Part shown: piece by piece, positions 50,959 to 59,676 of the stretch | Layout of the letters: each line of letters starts with the position of its first letter | Position numbering within the stretch: the first letter of the stretch is position 1 | Assembly (NCBI GenBank): GCA_947494195.1 | Contig: CANLUC010000002.1 | Coordinates: 551,074-615,073 of the forward strand | Length of the DNA stretch: 64,000 nt | Direction of reading: 5' to 3' | Source of the DNA: an uncultured Nesterenkonia sp. | Lineage (GTDB): Bacteria; Actinomycetota; Actinomycetes; Actinomycetales; Micrococcaceae | Translations under genes and position numbers: made by a program | The notes under the pieces: model-generated | Database searches by the model: none | What the model was told of the DNA's origin: nothing | What the model saw: the letters and a program-made list of their open reading frames with translations, nothing else

Positions 50959-52341
50959 ATGAGCCAGTCCACCTACCTCAGCAGCGAGGGGCATGCGCTG
51001 AGCCGTGAGGAGAAGAAGGTCCTCGCAGGCACGCTCGTCGGCACCACCATCGAGTGGTACGACTTCTTCATCTATGCGCAGGCGGCTGGCTTCGTGCTGG
51101 CCATGCTGTACTTCGAGCCCCTCGGTGAGGAGAACGCGGCACTGGCGCAGATCGTGGCCTGGGCCTCGGTCGGCATCTCCTTCCTCTTCCGTCCGCTCGG
51201 TGCGGTACTGGCCGGCTGGATGGGTGACCGGTACGGCAGAAAAGCGGTTCTGGTCATGACCCTGATGGGCATGGGTGGAGCCACCGTGCTCATCGGCCTG
51301 CTGCCCACCCACGCCACCTGGGGTGTGGCTGCTCCCATCCTGCTGATCCTGCTGCGCGTGCTCCAGGGCCTCTCCGCCGGCGGTGAATGGGGCGGCGCTG
51401 CGCTGCTCGCCGTCGAACACGCGCCGCGGCACAAGCGCGGCCTGTTCGGCGCCTACCCGCAGATCGGTGTGCCCATCGGCATGCTGCTGGCGACCGGTTT
51501 CATGTTCGCGCTGAACGCCGTGACCACCGAGGAGCAGTTCATCTCCTGGGGCTGGCGCGTGCCGTTCCTGTTCTCCTTCGTGCTGATCCTCGTCGGCTTC
51601 TTCATCCGCATGAAGGTCGATGAGTCCCCGGTCTTCCTGGAGATGAAGGAGCGCAAGAAGGAGTCCTCGGCTCCGCTGAAGGAGCTGCTGACCACGCACA
51701 AGAAGTTCACCTTCCTCGCGGCCCTGATCTTCGCAGCGAACAACGCCGCCGGCTACCTGGTGATCGCCTTCTTTGCGGCCTATGGCGTGAACACTCTGGG
51801 CATGGAGCGCAACGACACGCTCATCGCCTCGCTGATCGGTGGCGTGGGCTGGCTGATCTTCACGCTCTACGGCGGTTGGATCTCCGACCGCATCGGCCGA
51901 GTCAAGACCTTCCAGATCGGCTACGGCATCATCATCGTCTGGTCGATCCCGATGTGGTTCCTGCTCGACACTGCCTCGCTGCCGCTGTTCGCCCTGGCGA
52001 TCTTCATCCTGACCATGGGTCTCGGCCCGTCCTACGGCCCGCAGTCCGCGCTCTACGCCGAGATGTTCCCCGTCTCCATCCGCTTCTCCGGCGTCTCGAT
52101 CGGCTATGCGCTGGGTTCGATCATCGGCGGAGCGTTCGCGGCGACCATCGCGCAGAGCATCCTCAACGCCACGGGCCAGTCCTGGCTGATCGGCCTGTAC
52201 ATCTCGGTGCTGGCGATCATCTCATTCCTGGCCGTCTCGGTGGTGCCGAAGAAGCTCCAGGGCATCAACCTCAACGACGACAGCGAGCGCGAGGACTTCT
52301 CCGTGACCCCAGGGGCACGCTCGACGACCCCGACCAGCTGA
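50959..52341 (+). CDS. MHS-family MFS symporter
   Basis: Metabolite:proton symporter of 460 aa, twelve predicted helices. The diagnostic MHS motif GTLVGTTIEWYDFFIYAQAAGFV lies after a hydrophilic N-terminus, then the A-loop GWMGDRYGRKAVLVMTLMGMG and the fifth-helix region GLSAGGEWGGAALLAVEHAPRHKRGLFGAYPQIG. Family substrates are carboxylates such as shikimate, citrate, proline or aromatic acids; the specific one is unknown. It is directly upstream of the TrpX-type binding protein (42 nt) and behind a TetR-type operator. Confidence 0.9.
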   Translation: MSQSTYLSSEGHALSREEKKVLAGTLVGTTIEWYDFFIYAQAAGFVLAMLYFEPLGEENAALAQIVAWASVGISFLFRPLGAVLAGWMGDRYGRKAVLVMTLMGMGGATVLIGLLPTHATWGVAAPILLILLRVLQGLSAGGEWGGAALLAVEHAPRHKRGLFGAYPQIGVPIGMLLATGFMFALNAVTTEEQFISWGWRVPFLFSFVLILVGFFIRMKVDESPVFLEMKERKKESSAPLKELLTTHKKFTFLAALIFAANNAAGYLVIAFFAAYGVNTLGMERNDTLIASLIGGVGWLIFTLYGGWISDRIGRVKTFQIGYGIIIVWSIPMWFLLDTASLPLFALAIFILTMGLGPSYGPQSALYAEMFPVSIRFSGVSIGYALGSIIGGAFAATIAQSILNATGQSWLIGLYISVLAIISFLAVSVVPKKLQGINLNDDSEREDFSVTPGARSTTPTS

Positions 52342-52383
52342 ATCACTCACACCATCTGAACGCACCACAGAAGAGGACCCTTG

Positions 52384-53442
52384 ATGAGAAACAGCACCTA
52401 CACCCTGAAGCTCTCTGCGGCGGTCGCCGCCTCAGCCCTGATGCTGACCGCCTGCGGCGGCAGCAGCGAGGGGGAGGATACGGAGAGTGCAGCCGGCGAA
52501 GAAGGCGGCAGCTACTCGATCGGCATCACCCAGATCGTCTCGCACCCCTCGCTGGATGAGGCCCGTGATGGTTTCAAGGCAGCGTTCGAGGATGCCGGAC
52601 TCGAGGTGGAGTGGGACGAGCAGAACGCCCAGGGTGAACAGGCCACGGCGAGCAACATCGCCGGCACCTTCGCCTCCTCCGATATGGACCTGATCCACTC
52701 GATCGCAACGCCGACCTCGCAGGCAGCGGCTCAGGCCATCACCGACAAACCGATCGTCTTCTCCTCGGTCACCGACCCTGAGGAAGCCGGTCTGGTGGAC
52801 TCCTGGGAGGAGCCCGGGGCCAACATCACCGGAGCCTCCGACCTGAACCCGGTCATGGAGCAGTTCGAGCTGCTCCAGGAGATCGCACCCGAGGCTGAGA
52901 CCGTGGGCATCGTGTATTCCTCCGGTGAAGCCAACTCCGAGGTCCAGGTGGAGCTGGCCCAGGAGGCCGCCGACGAGCTCGGGCTGGAGATCCAGGAAGC
53001 CACGATCTCGAACTCCTCCGAGGTCCAGCAGGGCGTGGAATCTCTCGACGTGGACGCGATCTGGGTTCCGACCGACAATGCCGTCGTCTCCGCGCTGGAA
53101 TCAGTGCTGCAGTATGGCCAGCAGAACAGCATCCCGGTGATCGCCTCCGAGGGTGACTCGGTTATCCGCGGCTCGGTGGCCACCTACGGGCTCAACTATG
53201 AGGACCTCGGCCGCCAGGCCGGCGAGATGGCCATCCGGATCCTCGAAGACGGGGAGGACCCCGCAACCATGGCGGTGGAGACTCTGGAGGAGCTCGAGCT
53301 GATCGTCAACCCGGAGGCAGCCGAGGCCATGGGCGTCGAGCTGGATCAGGAGCTGCTCGATCGCGCCGACGTCGTCGTCGGTGAGGATGTCGACGCCGAG
53401 GATCCTGCAGAGGGTGACGAGGCCGCCGACGAGGAGGAGTGA
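52384..53442 (+). CDS. TrpX-type ABC transporter substrate-binding lipoprotein
   Basis: ABC substrate-binding lipoprotein of the TrpX/ABC_sub_bind group, 352 aa. Signal peptide with lipobox MLTACGG (Cys near residue 24), then SYSIGITQIVSHPSLDEARDGFKAAFEDAG, IATPTSQAAAQAITDKPIVFSSVTDPEEAGLV and GIVYSSGEANSEVQVEL, typical for this family, which imports tryptophan or other aromatic amino acids in firmicutes. The C-terminus is a very acidic tail (EDVDAEDPAEGDEAADEEE). The start ATG 52384 is preferred over the TTG immediately before it. Confidence 0.85.
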   Translation: MRNSTYTLKLSAAVAASALMLTACGGSSEGEDTESAAGEEGGSYSIGITQIVSHPSLDEARDGFKAAFEDAGLEVEWDEQNAQGEQATASNIAGTFASSDMDLIHSIATPTSQAAAQAITDKPIVFSSVTDPEEAGLVDSWEEPGANITGASDLNPVMEQFELLQEIAPEAETVGIVYSSGEANSEVQVELAQEAADELGLEIQEATISNSSEVQQGVESLDVDAIWVPTDNAVVSALESVLQYGQQNSIPVIASEGDSVIRGSVATYGLNYEDLGRQAGEMAIRILEDGEDPATMAVETLEELELIVNPEAAEAMGVELDQELLDRADVVVGEDVDAEDPAEGDEAADEEE

Positions 53443-53448
53443 CTCCTG

Positions 53449-53491
53449 CCGCAGGTGACGACCCGACCTCCAAGGGTCGGTCCACCTGTGG
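53449..53491 (+). other. Intercistronic hairpin after the binding protein gene
   Basis: Outer stem CCGCAGGTG (53449-53457) / CACCTGTGG (53483-53491) with an inner stem CCGACC (53463-53468) / GGTCGG (53475-53480), 7 nt after the binding protein stop and 131 nt before the permease. Such hairpins commonly protect or partly terminate the upstream message so that the binding protein is made in excess. The remaining 130 nt to the permease start hold no gene. Confidence 0.5.
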
Positions 53492-53621
53492 AGACGACCG
53501 ATAAATGACCATCTGGCCGGGCGCCGGAACAGCCTCACCAGGCTGGACCGGCGCCCGCGGCCTGGGTGGACGTGGACCCGCCGACGGCCGATGATCCGGT
53601 CGCGACGACGATTGAGGACAC

Positions 53622-54572
53622 ATGATCACTGCATTCGAGCTCGGGCTGATCTACGCGATCATGGCCCTGGGCGTGTACCTGACCTTCAGAATTCTAAACT
53701 TCCCCGACCTGACCGTCGATGGCTCCTTCACCTCCGGCGCTGCCACCGCCGCCATTCTGATCACCAACGAGGTGGACCCCTTCCTGGCCACCGCCGTGGC
53801 CTTCGTGGTCGGAAGCCTCGCGGGCCTGATCACCGGCCTGCTGCACACCAAGGGAAACATCAACGGACTGCTCGCCGGCATCCTCACGATGATCGGGCTG
53901 TATTCGATCAACCTGCGCATCATGGACGGGGCCAACGTGCCCCTGCTGGGCCAGGACACCGTGATCTCCATGATGCGCGGCTTCACCGGCGTGGGCTGGA
54001 GCTCCGTGGCGGTGCTCGCCGTCGTCGCGCTGCTCTTCAAGCTGGTGATGGACTGGTATCTGCAGACCGACAACGGTCTGGCGCTGCGTGCCACCGGCGA
54101 CAACGAACAGATGATCAGCTCCTTCGCGGTCAGCACCGACCGGCAGAAGATCATCGGGCTGATGCTCTCCAACGGGCTGGTCGGCATAGCCGGCGCCGTG
54201 GTCGCCCAGCATCAGGGCTTCGCAGACATCGGGATGGGCATCGGGCTCATCCTGGTCGGGCTGGCCTCGGTGATCGTGGGCCAGGCCATCTTCGGCAGCC
54301 GCACCGTCATCCAGGCCACCCTCGCGGTGATCCTGGGGGCTGTGGTCTACCGCCTGGCGATCCAGTTCGCCCTGAACATCGGGCTGAACCCGAACGACAT
54401 GAAGCTCATGTCCGCTGTCCTCGTGGTCGCGGCGCTGCTGCTGCCGCAGTGGAAGGGCTTCTCGCGGCTGAGCCTGCGGCGCCGGAGCCGCTCCCCGCTG
54501 GCGGCCGCCGCTGAGCCCGCCACGACCTCCGATGCCCCGCTGTCCACAACTTCGGCAGAGAAGGGAGTCTGA
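53622..54572 (+). CDS. TrpY-type ABC transporter permease
   Basis: Permease of the branched-chain/ribose type (BPD_transp_2), 316 aa, with eight to ten helices: MITAFELGLIYAIMALGVYLTFRILNFPDLTVDGSFTSGAATAAILI is the typical TrpY-like N-terminus, followed by GLLHTKGNINGLLAGILTMIGLYSINLRIMDGANVPL and RATGDNEQMISSF. An Ala/Ser/Thr-rich cytoplasmic tail follows the last helix. It precedes the ATPase gene by one base. Confidence 0.88.
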   Translation: MITAFELGLIYAIMALGVYLTFRILNFPDLTVDGSFTSGAATAAILITNEVDPFLATAVAFVVGSLAGLITGLLHTKGNINGLLAGILTMIGLYSINLRIMDGANVPLLGQDTVISMMRGFTGVGWSSVAVLAVVALLFKLVMDWYLQTDNGLALRATGDNEQMISSFAVSTDRQKIIGLMLSNGLVGIAGAVVAQHQGFADIGMGIGLILVGLASVIVGQAIFGSRTVIQATLAVILGAVVYRLAIQFALNIGLNPNDMKLMSAVLVVAALLLPQWKGFSRLSLRRRSRSPLAAAAEPATTSDAPLSTTSAEKGV

Positions 54573-54573
54573 C

Positions 54574-55365
54574 ATGTTGAAAGTCGACTCAGTCTCCAAG
54601 ACCTTCTTCCCGCACACCGTCAACGAGCGTCGCGCGCTGGTCGACGTCGACCTTGAGCTGCAGGAGGGCGACTTCGTCACCGTCATCGGCTCCAACGGTG
54701 CTGGCAAGTCCACCCTGCTCAACACCGTGGCGGGACGCATCCATCAGGACGAGGGAGTGGTCTCCCTCGACGGCGTCGATGTCAGCAGGCTCAAGGAGCA
54801 CCAGCGGGCAGCGAAGGTCGGCAGGGTCTTCCAGGATCCGATGGCGGGCACCGCGCCGAACCTCAGCATCGAGGAGAACCTCGCGCTGGCTGACCGCCGG
54901 GGACGTCCCCGCGGACTGTCCCGCGGGGTCACCCGAGCCAAGCGGGAACGCTTCGCCGAGGCGCTCAAGCAGCTGGAGCTGGGTCTGGAAGATCGGCTCA
55001 AGACCAAGGTCGGACTGCTCTCCGGCGGTCAGCGCCAGGCGCTGAGCCTGCTCATGGCCACCTACTCTGACCCCCGGGTGCTGCTGCTCGACGAGCACAC
55101 CGCGGCGCTGGACCCGCAGCGGGCCGAGCTGGTCACCCGGCTGACCCGCAGCGTGGTCCAGGACAAGGGTCTGACCACGCTGATGGTCACCCACAACATG
55201 GTCCAGGCGCTCGAGGTGGGCAACCGGCTGATCATGATGCATGAAGGCCGGATCATCCTCGACGTCGGTGCCGAGAAGAAAGCGCAGATGACCTCCCAGG
55301 ACCTGCTCGCCGAGTTCGGCAAGCTCAAGGGCGCTGTGGTCGACGACAAGACGCTGCTGCAGTGA
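54574..55365 (+). CDS. TrpZ-type ABC transporter ATP-binding protein
   Basis: ATPase of 263 aa: Walker A GSNGAGKSTLLNTVAG, Q-loop GRVFQDPMAGTAPNLSIEENLALA, signature LLSGGQRQALSLLMATYSDP, Walker B VLLLDEHTAALDPQ, and H-loop LMVTHNMVQALEVG. The Walker B Glu-His pair DEHTAALDP and the TAPNLSIEENLALADRRG stretch are typical of the TrpZ-like branch. Start ATG 54574. It is last in an operon that includes the MHS symporter, and a 9-bp hairpin follows the gene. Confidence 0.9.
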   Translation: MLKVDSVSKTFFPHTVNERRALVDVDLELQEGDFVTVIGSNGAGKSTLLNTVAGRIHQDEGVVSLDGVDVSRLKEHQRAAKVGRVFQDPMAGTAPNLSIEENLALADRRGRPRGLSRGVTRAKRERFAEALKQLELGLEDRLKTKVGLLSGGQRQALSLLMATYSDPRVLLLDEHTAALDPQRAELVTRLTRSVVQDKGLTTLMVTHNMVQALEVGNRLIMMHEGRIILDVGAEKKAQMTSQDLLAEFGKLKGAVVDDKTLLQ

Positions 55366-55384
55366 ATCAACCCCTTCCGTGAGG

Positions 55385-55413
55385 GCACTGTGCTGTGATT
55401 GACCGCACAGTGC
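55385..55413 (+). terminator. Hairpin downstream of the TrpZ-type ATPase gene
   Basis: Perfect 9-bp arms GCACTGTGC (55385-55393) and GCACAGTGC (55405-55413), 11-nt loop, 20 nt after the ATPase stop. No T-run. It probably ends the importer transcript ahead of the thiolase operon promoter. Confidence 0.6.
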
Positions 55414-55437
55414 ACTCATGGAAGAGTGATAGGTGAA

Positions 55438-55449
55438 CGATCGGTCAGT
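55438..55449. promoter_or_regulatory. TetR-type half-site before the thiolase operon
   Basis: CGATCGGTCAGT matches the right half (central CG then CGGTnAGT) of the PaaR-type operator arrangement described for the symporter promoter, and is identical or nearly so to that site over 15 of 19 bases (55437-55455 compared with 50845-50863). The left half is poorly conserved. It lies 24 nt before the thiolase start. Confidence 0.4.
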
Positions 55450-55472
55450 TATTCCTGCGAAAGGCGCATGAC

Positions 55473-56678
55473 GTGGCGATCAGCCCTGCATATCTCGTCT
55501 CCGGCACCCGTACTCCAGTGGGTCGCTACGGAGGCGCTCTCTCCTCGGTCCGACCTGATGACCTCGCCGCCCTCGTGGTGCGTCAGGTGGTGGAGGAATC
55601 CGGCATCGACCCGGCCGACGTCGACGAGGTCATTCTCGGCAACGCCAACGGCGCCGGCGAGGAGAATCGCAATGTGGCGCGCATGGCCTGGCTGCTCGCA
55701 GGATTCCCTGATTCCGTCCCGGGCATCACCGTCAACCGACTCTGCGCCTCGGGCATGAGTGCGATCGCCCAGGCCCAGCACATGATCGCCGCGGGGGCCG
55801 CCGACATCGTCGTCGCCGGGGGAGTGGAATCCATGTCCCGCGCCCCCTGGGTGATGGCCAAGCCCACCACCGGCTTCGCCAAGCCCGGGGAGGTCGTGGA
55901 CACCTCCATCGGATGGCGGTTCACCAACCCGAAGTTCCTCGAGATCGACAAGCGGACGTATTCCATGCCCGAGACCGCCGAAGAGGTGGCCCGGGTGGAG
56001 GGGATCAGCCGCGAGGACGCCGACGCCTTCGCCGCGGAGTCGCAGCGCCGCGCCGTGGCCGCCATCGAGGCAGGTCGGCTGGCGCGCGAGATCACCCCGG
56101 TCGAGGTGCCAGGCCGCAAGGGCGCCGTCACCGTGGTGGACACCGATGAGGGGCCACGGCCCGGCACCACGGCAGAGTCTCTCGCGGGACTGCGACCGGT
56201 GGTCGCAGGCGGCAGCGTGGTCACCGCAGGCAATGCGTCCTCGCTCAACGACGGCGCCTCGGCGGTGATCGTCGCCTCCGAGGCCGCGGTGCAGAAATAC
56301 GGGCTGACCCCTCGAGCCCGCGTGGTCGGCGCTGCGAGTGCGGGCGTCGCCCCGGAGATCATGGGGATGGGTCCGGTCCCGGCCACCCGCAAGGTGCTCG
56401 AGCGCGTCGGCTGGGGGATCGAGGATCTCGGGGCCGTCGAGCTCAACGAAGCCTTCGCCACCCAGTCACTTGCCAGCATGCGCAGGCTCGGGCTTGACCC
56501 TCGAATCGTCAACGCCGACGGCGGCGCGATCGCGCTGGGCCATCCGCTGGGCTCCTCCGGATGCCGGATCGTGCTGACCCTCGCCCGTCGCATGGAGGAC
56601 GGGGGCGTGGCGCGCGGCCTCGCCACGATGTGCGTCGGTGTCGGCCAGGGCTCAGCCCTGCTGCTGGAAAGGGTGTGA
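55473..56678 (+). CDS. Acetyl-CoA acyltransferase, 3-oxoadipyl-CoA thiolase-like
   Basis: Thiolase of 401 aa; GTG start. The nucleophile Cys is in VNRLCASGMSAIAQA, the active-site His in NADGGAIALGHPLGSSG, and the second Cys in TMCVGVGQGSALLL. The stretch LGNANGAGEENRNVARMAWLLAGFPDSVPG follows the PaaJ/PcaF 3-oxoadipyl-CoA thiolase pattern (NQAGEDNRNVARMA). It cleaves a 3-oxoacyl-CoA to acetyl-CoA and a shortened acyl-CoA. Together with the hydratase and dehydrogenase that follow, it forms a lower phenylacetate or beta-oxidation-like module; the ring-activating paa genes are not in the window. Confidence 0.88.
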   Translation: MAISPAYLVSGTRTPVGRYGGALSSVRPDDLAALVVRQVVEESGIDPADVDEVILGNANGAGEENRNVARMAWLLAGFPDSVPGITVNRLCASGMSAIAQAQHMIAAGAADIVVAGGVESMSRAPWVMAKPTTGFAKPGEVVDTSIGWRFTNPKFLEIDKRTYSMPETAEEVARVEGISREDADAFAAESQRRAVAAIEAGRLAREITPVEVPGRKGAVTVVDTDEGPRPGTTAESLAGLRPVVAGGSVVTAGNASSLNDGASAVIVASEAAVQKYGLTPRARVVGAASAGVAPEIMGMGPVPATRKVLERVGWGIEDLGAVELNEAFATQSLASMRRLGLDPRIVNADGGAIALGHPLGSSGCRIVLTLARRMEDGGVARGLATMCVGVGQGSALLLERV

Positions 56679-56682
56679 CGCG

Positions 56683-57600
56683 GTGAGCGCGGCCGAGACC
56701 CCGACCCTGGATGACTCCGGCTTCAGCACGCTGCGGATCACCGAAACTGCGGATCGGCTGCATGCCCAGCTGGACCGCCCCGAGGTGCGCAATGCCATCG
56801 ACGCCACCATGATCACCGAGCTGCACGCCGTCTGCGCGCATCTTGAGCATCACCCCAAGCTGTTGATCCTCTCCGGCACCGAATCCGGAGGCAGAGGCAT
56901 CTTCGCCTCGGGTGCAGACATCGGGCAGCTCCGCGAGCGACGGCGCGCGGATGCCCTGCGCGGAGTCAACTCCACCGCCTTCGAGCGCCTCGCCAAGCTC
57001 CCCATGCCGGTGATCGCCGCCCTGGATGGATTCGCCCTCGGTGGCGGCGCCGAACTCGCCTGGGCCGCTGACTTCCGGCTGGGCACCCCTGCGGTGAAGA
57101 TCGGCCAGCCCGAGACCGGGCTGGGGATCATCCCCGCCGCAGGAGCCCTCTGGCGGCTGCGTGAACTGGCAGGTGAGGGCATCGCCAAGGAGATCCTGTT
57201 GGCGGGACGCATCCTCGATGCACAAGAAGCTCTGGACCACGGTCTGCTCAACGCCGTGCATCCGGCTGCCGAGCTGCTCGACGCCGCCCACGCGCTCGCG
57301 GATCGGATCGCCAAGCAGGACCCGCTGGCGGTGCGCATCAGCAAACAGGTCTTCTCGATGCCGCGCGAGGCCCACCCCCAGGTGGACAACCTTGCGCAGG
57401 CCATCCTCTTCGAGTCGGAGGCGAAGTTCGAACGGATGCAGGCGTTCCTGGACCGCCGCGACGCCAAGACCGCCGGACCAGCAGCAGACCGGGACGAGGC
57501 CAGCACAGACCAGGCCCAGATCAGCACAGACCAGGCCTCTGAGCCCACCTCAGAACAGGGCCACGAAGCATCGGAACGCACCTCAGGAGACAACGAATGA
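56683..57600 (+). CDS. Enoyl-CoA hydratase/isomerase
   Basis: Crotonase of 305 aa with GTG start 56683, 2 nt after the thiolase stop (the longer frame back to 56638 overlaps the thiolase). It shows RPEVRNAIDATMITELHAV, the oxyanion-hole stretch GRGIFASGADIGQL, and LDGFALGGGAELAWAADFRLGTPAVKIGQPETGLGIIPA, where the two catalytic Glu of true hydratases would be in the ETG-x and FALGGG region. The last 45 residues are an unusual hydrophilic repeat tail (STDQAQ-ISTDQAS, EQGHEASERTSGDNE) built from a duplicated DNA segment. It is the hydration step between acyl-CoA and the 3-hydroxyacyl-CoA dehydrogenase. Confidence 0.87.
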   Translation: MSAAETPTLDDSGFSTLRITETADRLHAQLDRPEVRNAIDATMITELHAVCAHLEHHPKLLILSGTESGGRGIFASGADIGQLRERRRADALRGVNSTAFERLAKLPMPVIAALDGFALGGGAELAWAADFRLGTPAVKIGQPETGLGIIPAAGALWRLRELAGEGIAKEILLAGRILDAQEALDHGLLNAVHPAAELLDAAHALADRIAKQDPLAVRISKQVFSMPREAHPQVDNLAQAILFESEAKFERMQAFLDRRDAKTAGPAADRDEASTDQAQISTDQASEPTSEQGHEASERTSGDNE

Positions 57601-58478
57601 GCACGCCTTTCGCGTCGAGCACGCCTTTTCCTGCCACCGTCGGCGTGCTCGGCGGAGGCCGCATGGGCGCCGGCATCGGCCACGCCTTCCTGGTGGCGGG
57701 GGCCAGGGAGGTCGTCGTCGTCGACGTGTCTGAAGCGGCCGCGGAGGCCGCCGCCGGGCGGATCACCAAGTATCTCGAGGCCTCGCTGACTCGCGGGAAG
57801 ATCGAGGGCGAGCTTTCGGACTGGACGGACCGGCTCACCACCACGGCAGATGTGACCGCGTTCGGCCGCTGCGGCCTGGTCATCGAGGCAGTGCCGGAGG
57901 ACATGCACCTCAAGGTGGAGTCGCTGCGCCGAGCCGAGGCGCAGCTCGCGCCGGAGGCATGGCTGGCCACCAACACCTCCTCGCTGTCCATCACCGATCT
58001 CGCGGGACACCTCGATCGGCCCGAGCGATTCTGCGGGCTGCACTTCTTCAACCCGGTGCCCGCCTCGAAACTCGTGGAGGTGGTGCTCGCCGAGCGCACC
58101 GGGGAGGAGCTCGCAGCACTGAGCCCACGCTGGGTCGAAGCCTTGGGCAAGACCCCCGTCGTGGTGAAGGACGCGCCCGGTTTCGCCTCCTCGCGGCTGG
58201 GAGTGGCCATCGGTCTGGAGGCCATCCGCATGGTGGAAGAAGGCGTCGCCGCGCCCGCCGACATCGACAATGCGATGGTGCTGGGCTACAAGTTCCCGAT
58301 CGGACCCCTGGCGCTGACCGACATCGTCGGTCTCGATGTCCGGCTGGGCATCGCCGAGTATCTCGAGTCCCAGCTGGGGGAGCGCTTCGCTCCACCCCAG
58401 CTCATGCGCGACATGGTCGCCCGCGGGGAGCTGGGCCAGAAGTCCGGCAAGGGCTTCTACGACTACCCCGAGGGCTGA
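57597..58478 (+). CDS. 3-hydroxyacyl-CoA dehydrogenase
   Basis: NAD-dependent short 3-hydroxyacyl-CoA dehydrogenase of 293 aa. N-terminal Rossmann motif VGVLGGGRMGAGIGHAFLVAGAREVVVVD; catalytic His in FCGLHFFNPVPASKLVEVV with the conserved NTSSLSITDLA stretch before it; C-terminal domain ends with GQKSGKGFYDYPEG. Like PaaH and PHB-type dehydrogenases. The ATGA overlap with the hydratase gene couples the two. It completes the thiolase-hydratase-dehydrogenase operon and converges on the SorC-type regulator gene. Confidence 0.92.
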   Translation: MSTPFASSTPFPATVGVLGGGRMGAGIGHAFLVAGAREVVVVDVSEAAAEAAAGRITKYLEASLTRGKIEGELSDWTDRLTTTADVTAFGRCGLVIEAVPEDMHLKVESLRRAEAQLAPEAWLATNTSSLSITDLAGHLDRPERFCGLHFFNPVPASKLVEVVLAERTGEELAALSPRWVEALGKTPVVVKDAPGFASSRLGVAIGLEAIRMVEEGVAAPADIDNAMVLGYKFPIGPLALTDIVGLDVRLGIAEYLESQLGERFAPPQLMRDMVARGELGQKSGKGFYDYPEG

Positions 58479-58530
58479 CTCGCAGTCTGGGCCGAGGCGT
58501 CGCTCAACGAGGCCGCTGCTGAGGCGCCGC

Positions 58531-59556
58531 TCAGCGGGGCTCGTCCTGGACGAGCCACCGTGCGGTCGCCTCGTCCAGAATGAGGTCCGTGGGCAGGCCT
58601 GCCGCCAGGGCACCCCGCAGGCCGCTGATCTTGGCCTCGCCGGAGACGACGCAGATGCGCCGGGGCACGCGCCGCAGCAGCTCCAGCTCCGGGCCTGTGC
58701 CCCGCTGGTTGATCAGCAGGTCACGGTGACTGCCGTCTGCGCGGAAGAACATGGTCGCCACATCGCCGACCACGCGTTCCTGATTCAGCGCCAGGAGGTC
58801 TGCGTCGTCGAGGTACCCGCCCGAGTACACGTGACTCGGGATGCCTGAGTTGGTCGACCCGACACCGAATATCGCCATGGTCATGCGCTCCTGAAGTTCA
58901 AGGATCCTGCGCACGCTGCGCTCGGCCCACATCGCCGTCTTGGTCTCGGCATGATCAAAGAAGGCGGGGACGGGGAACTGTTCCACGCGGGCGCCGTAGG
59001 CGTGGCCGAAGCGCTGCAGAATCTCACTGGCATAGGCGATTCCGGTCGTCTGCGTGTTCCCGGCACCGTTGAGCTGGACGACGGTGGTGTCGTGGGTGAC
59101 CTTGCGTGCAAGGTGTTGGCTCACCGCGCTGAGCGTCGAGCCCCAGGCGACGCCGATCACTGCATCTGACTCGACCAGGGGGCCGATGGTGCGCGCTGCT
59201 TGAATGGCGACCCGCTCCAGCACCTCGGAATCTCGGACCAGCTCCGAGACCGGCACCACGTGGGCCTCCACACCGAACCGGCGGCGGATCTCGTGCTCCA
59301 AGGAGGGCGCCCGGTGCTGCGGATTGTTGACCTGGATCTCCACCAATCCCGTGTCACGGGCTGTGGAGAGCAGGCGGGAGACCGTGGAGCGGGAGGTGCG
59401 CAGCTCTCGAGCGATCGCATTCATGGTGAGGTCCTGCAGGTAATACATCTGCGCCGCGCGCAGGGCGTCGCTGCCGCGGGACCGCGACGCTTGTGCGTTG
59501 GAATAACGTGCAGCACGATCGCCCCGGTCGGGCTCGGTGGCGGAATCTTCTCCCAC
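58531..59556 (-). CDS. SorC/DeoR-type sugar-binding transcriptional regulator
   Basis: SorC-family regulator of about 341 aa. Helix-turn-helix: LRAAQMYYLQDLTMNAIARELRTSRSTVSRLLSTARDTGLVEIQV; the large effector domain follows (GVAWGSTLSAVSQHLA, YLDDADLLALNQERVVGDVATMFFRADG, VSGEAKISGLRGALAAGLPTDLILDEATA). This family senses phosphorylated sugars or polyols. I take GTG 59556 as start, behind AGGAG 4 nt upstream; ATG starts at 59568, 59586 and 59592 lack ribosome sites, and all add residues outside the domain. Divergent from glpDFK, so it is probably the local glycerol regulator. Confidence 0.85.
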   Translation of the reverse strand: MGEDSATEPDRGDRAARYSNAQASRSRGSDALRAAQMYYLQDLTMNAIARELRTSRSTVSRLLSTARDTGLVEIQVNNPQHRAPSLEHEIRRRFGVEAHVVPVSELVRDSEVLERVAIQAARTIGPLVESDAVIGVAWGSTLSAVSQHLARKVTHDTTVVQLNGAGNTQTTGIAYASEILQRFGHAYGARVEQFPVPAFFDHAETKTAMWAERSVRRILELQERMTMAIFGVGSTNSGIPSHVYSGGYLDDADLLALNQERVVGDVATMFFRADGSHRDLLINQRGTGPELELLRRVPRRICVVSGEAKISGLRGALAAGLPTDLILDEATARWLVQDEPR

Positions 59557-59571
59557 GGCACTCCTCATTTC

Positions 59572-59585
59572 TGCACGTCTGTGCA
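59572..59585. promoter_or_regulatory. Candidate operator between the SorC regulator and glpD
   Basis: TGCAC-gtct-GTGCA, perfect 5-bp arms with a 4-nt centre, lies 16 nt upstream of the chosen regulator start and about 92 nt before glpD. It is in the right place for an autoregulatory and glp-controlling site. The divergent region is otherwise free of recognisable structure apart from TTGCATTCTTTCAA near 59604, a weak palindrome. Confidence 0.45.
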
Positions 59586-59676
59586 TCAGCATTGACTAAT
59601 CGTTGCATTCTTTCAAGAGTGAACCCATACGCACTGCGGACACCGATGCAGCACGCGACACCCTGAGGAGACTGTG

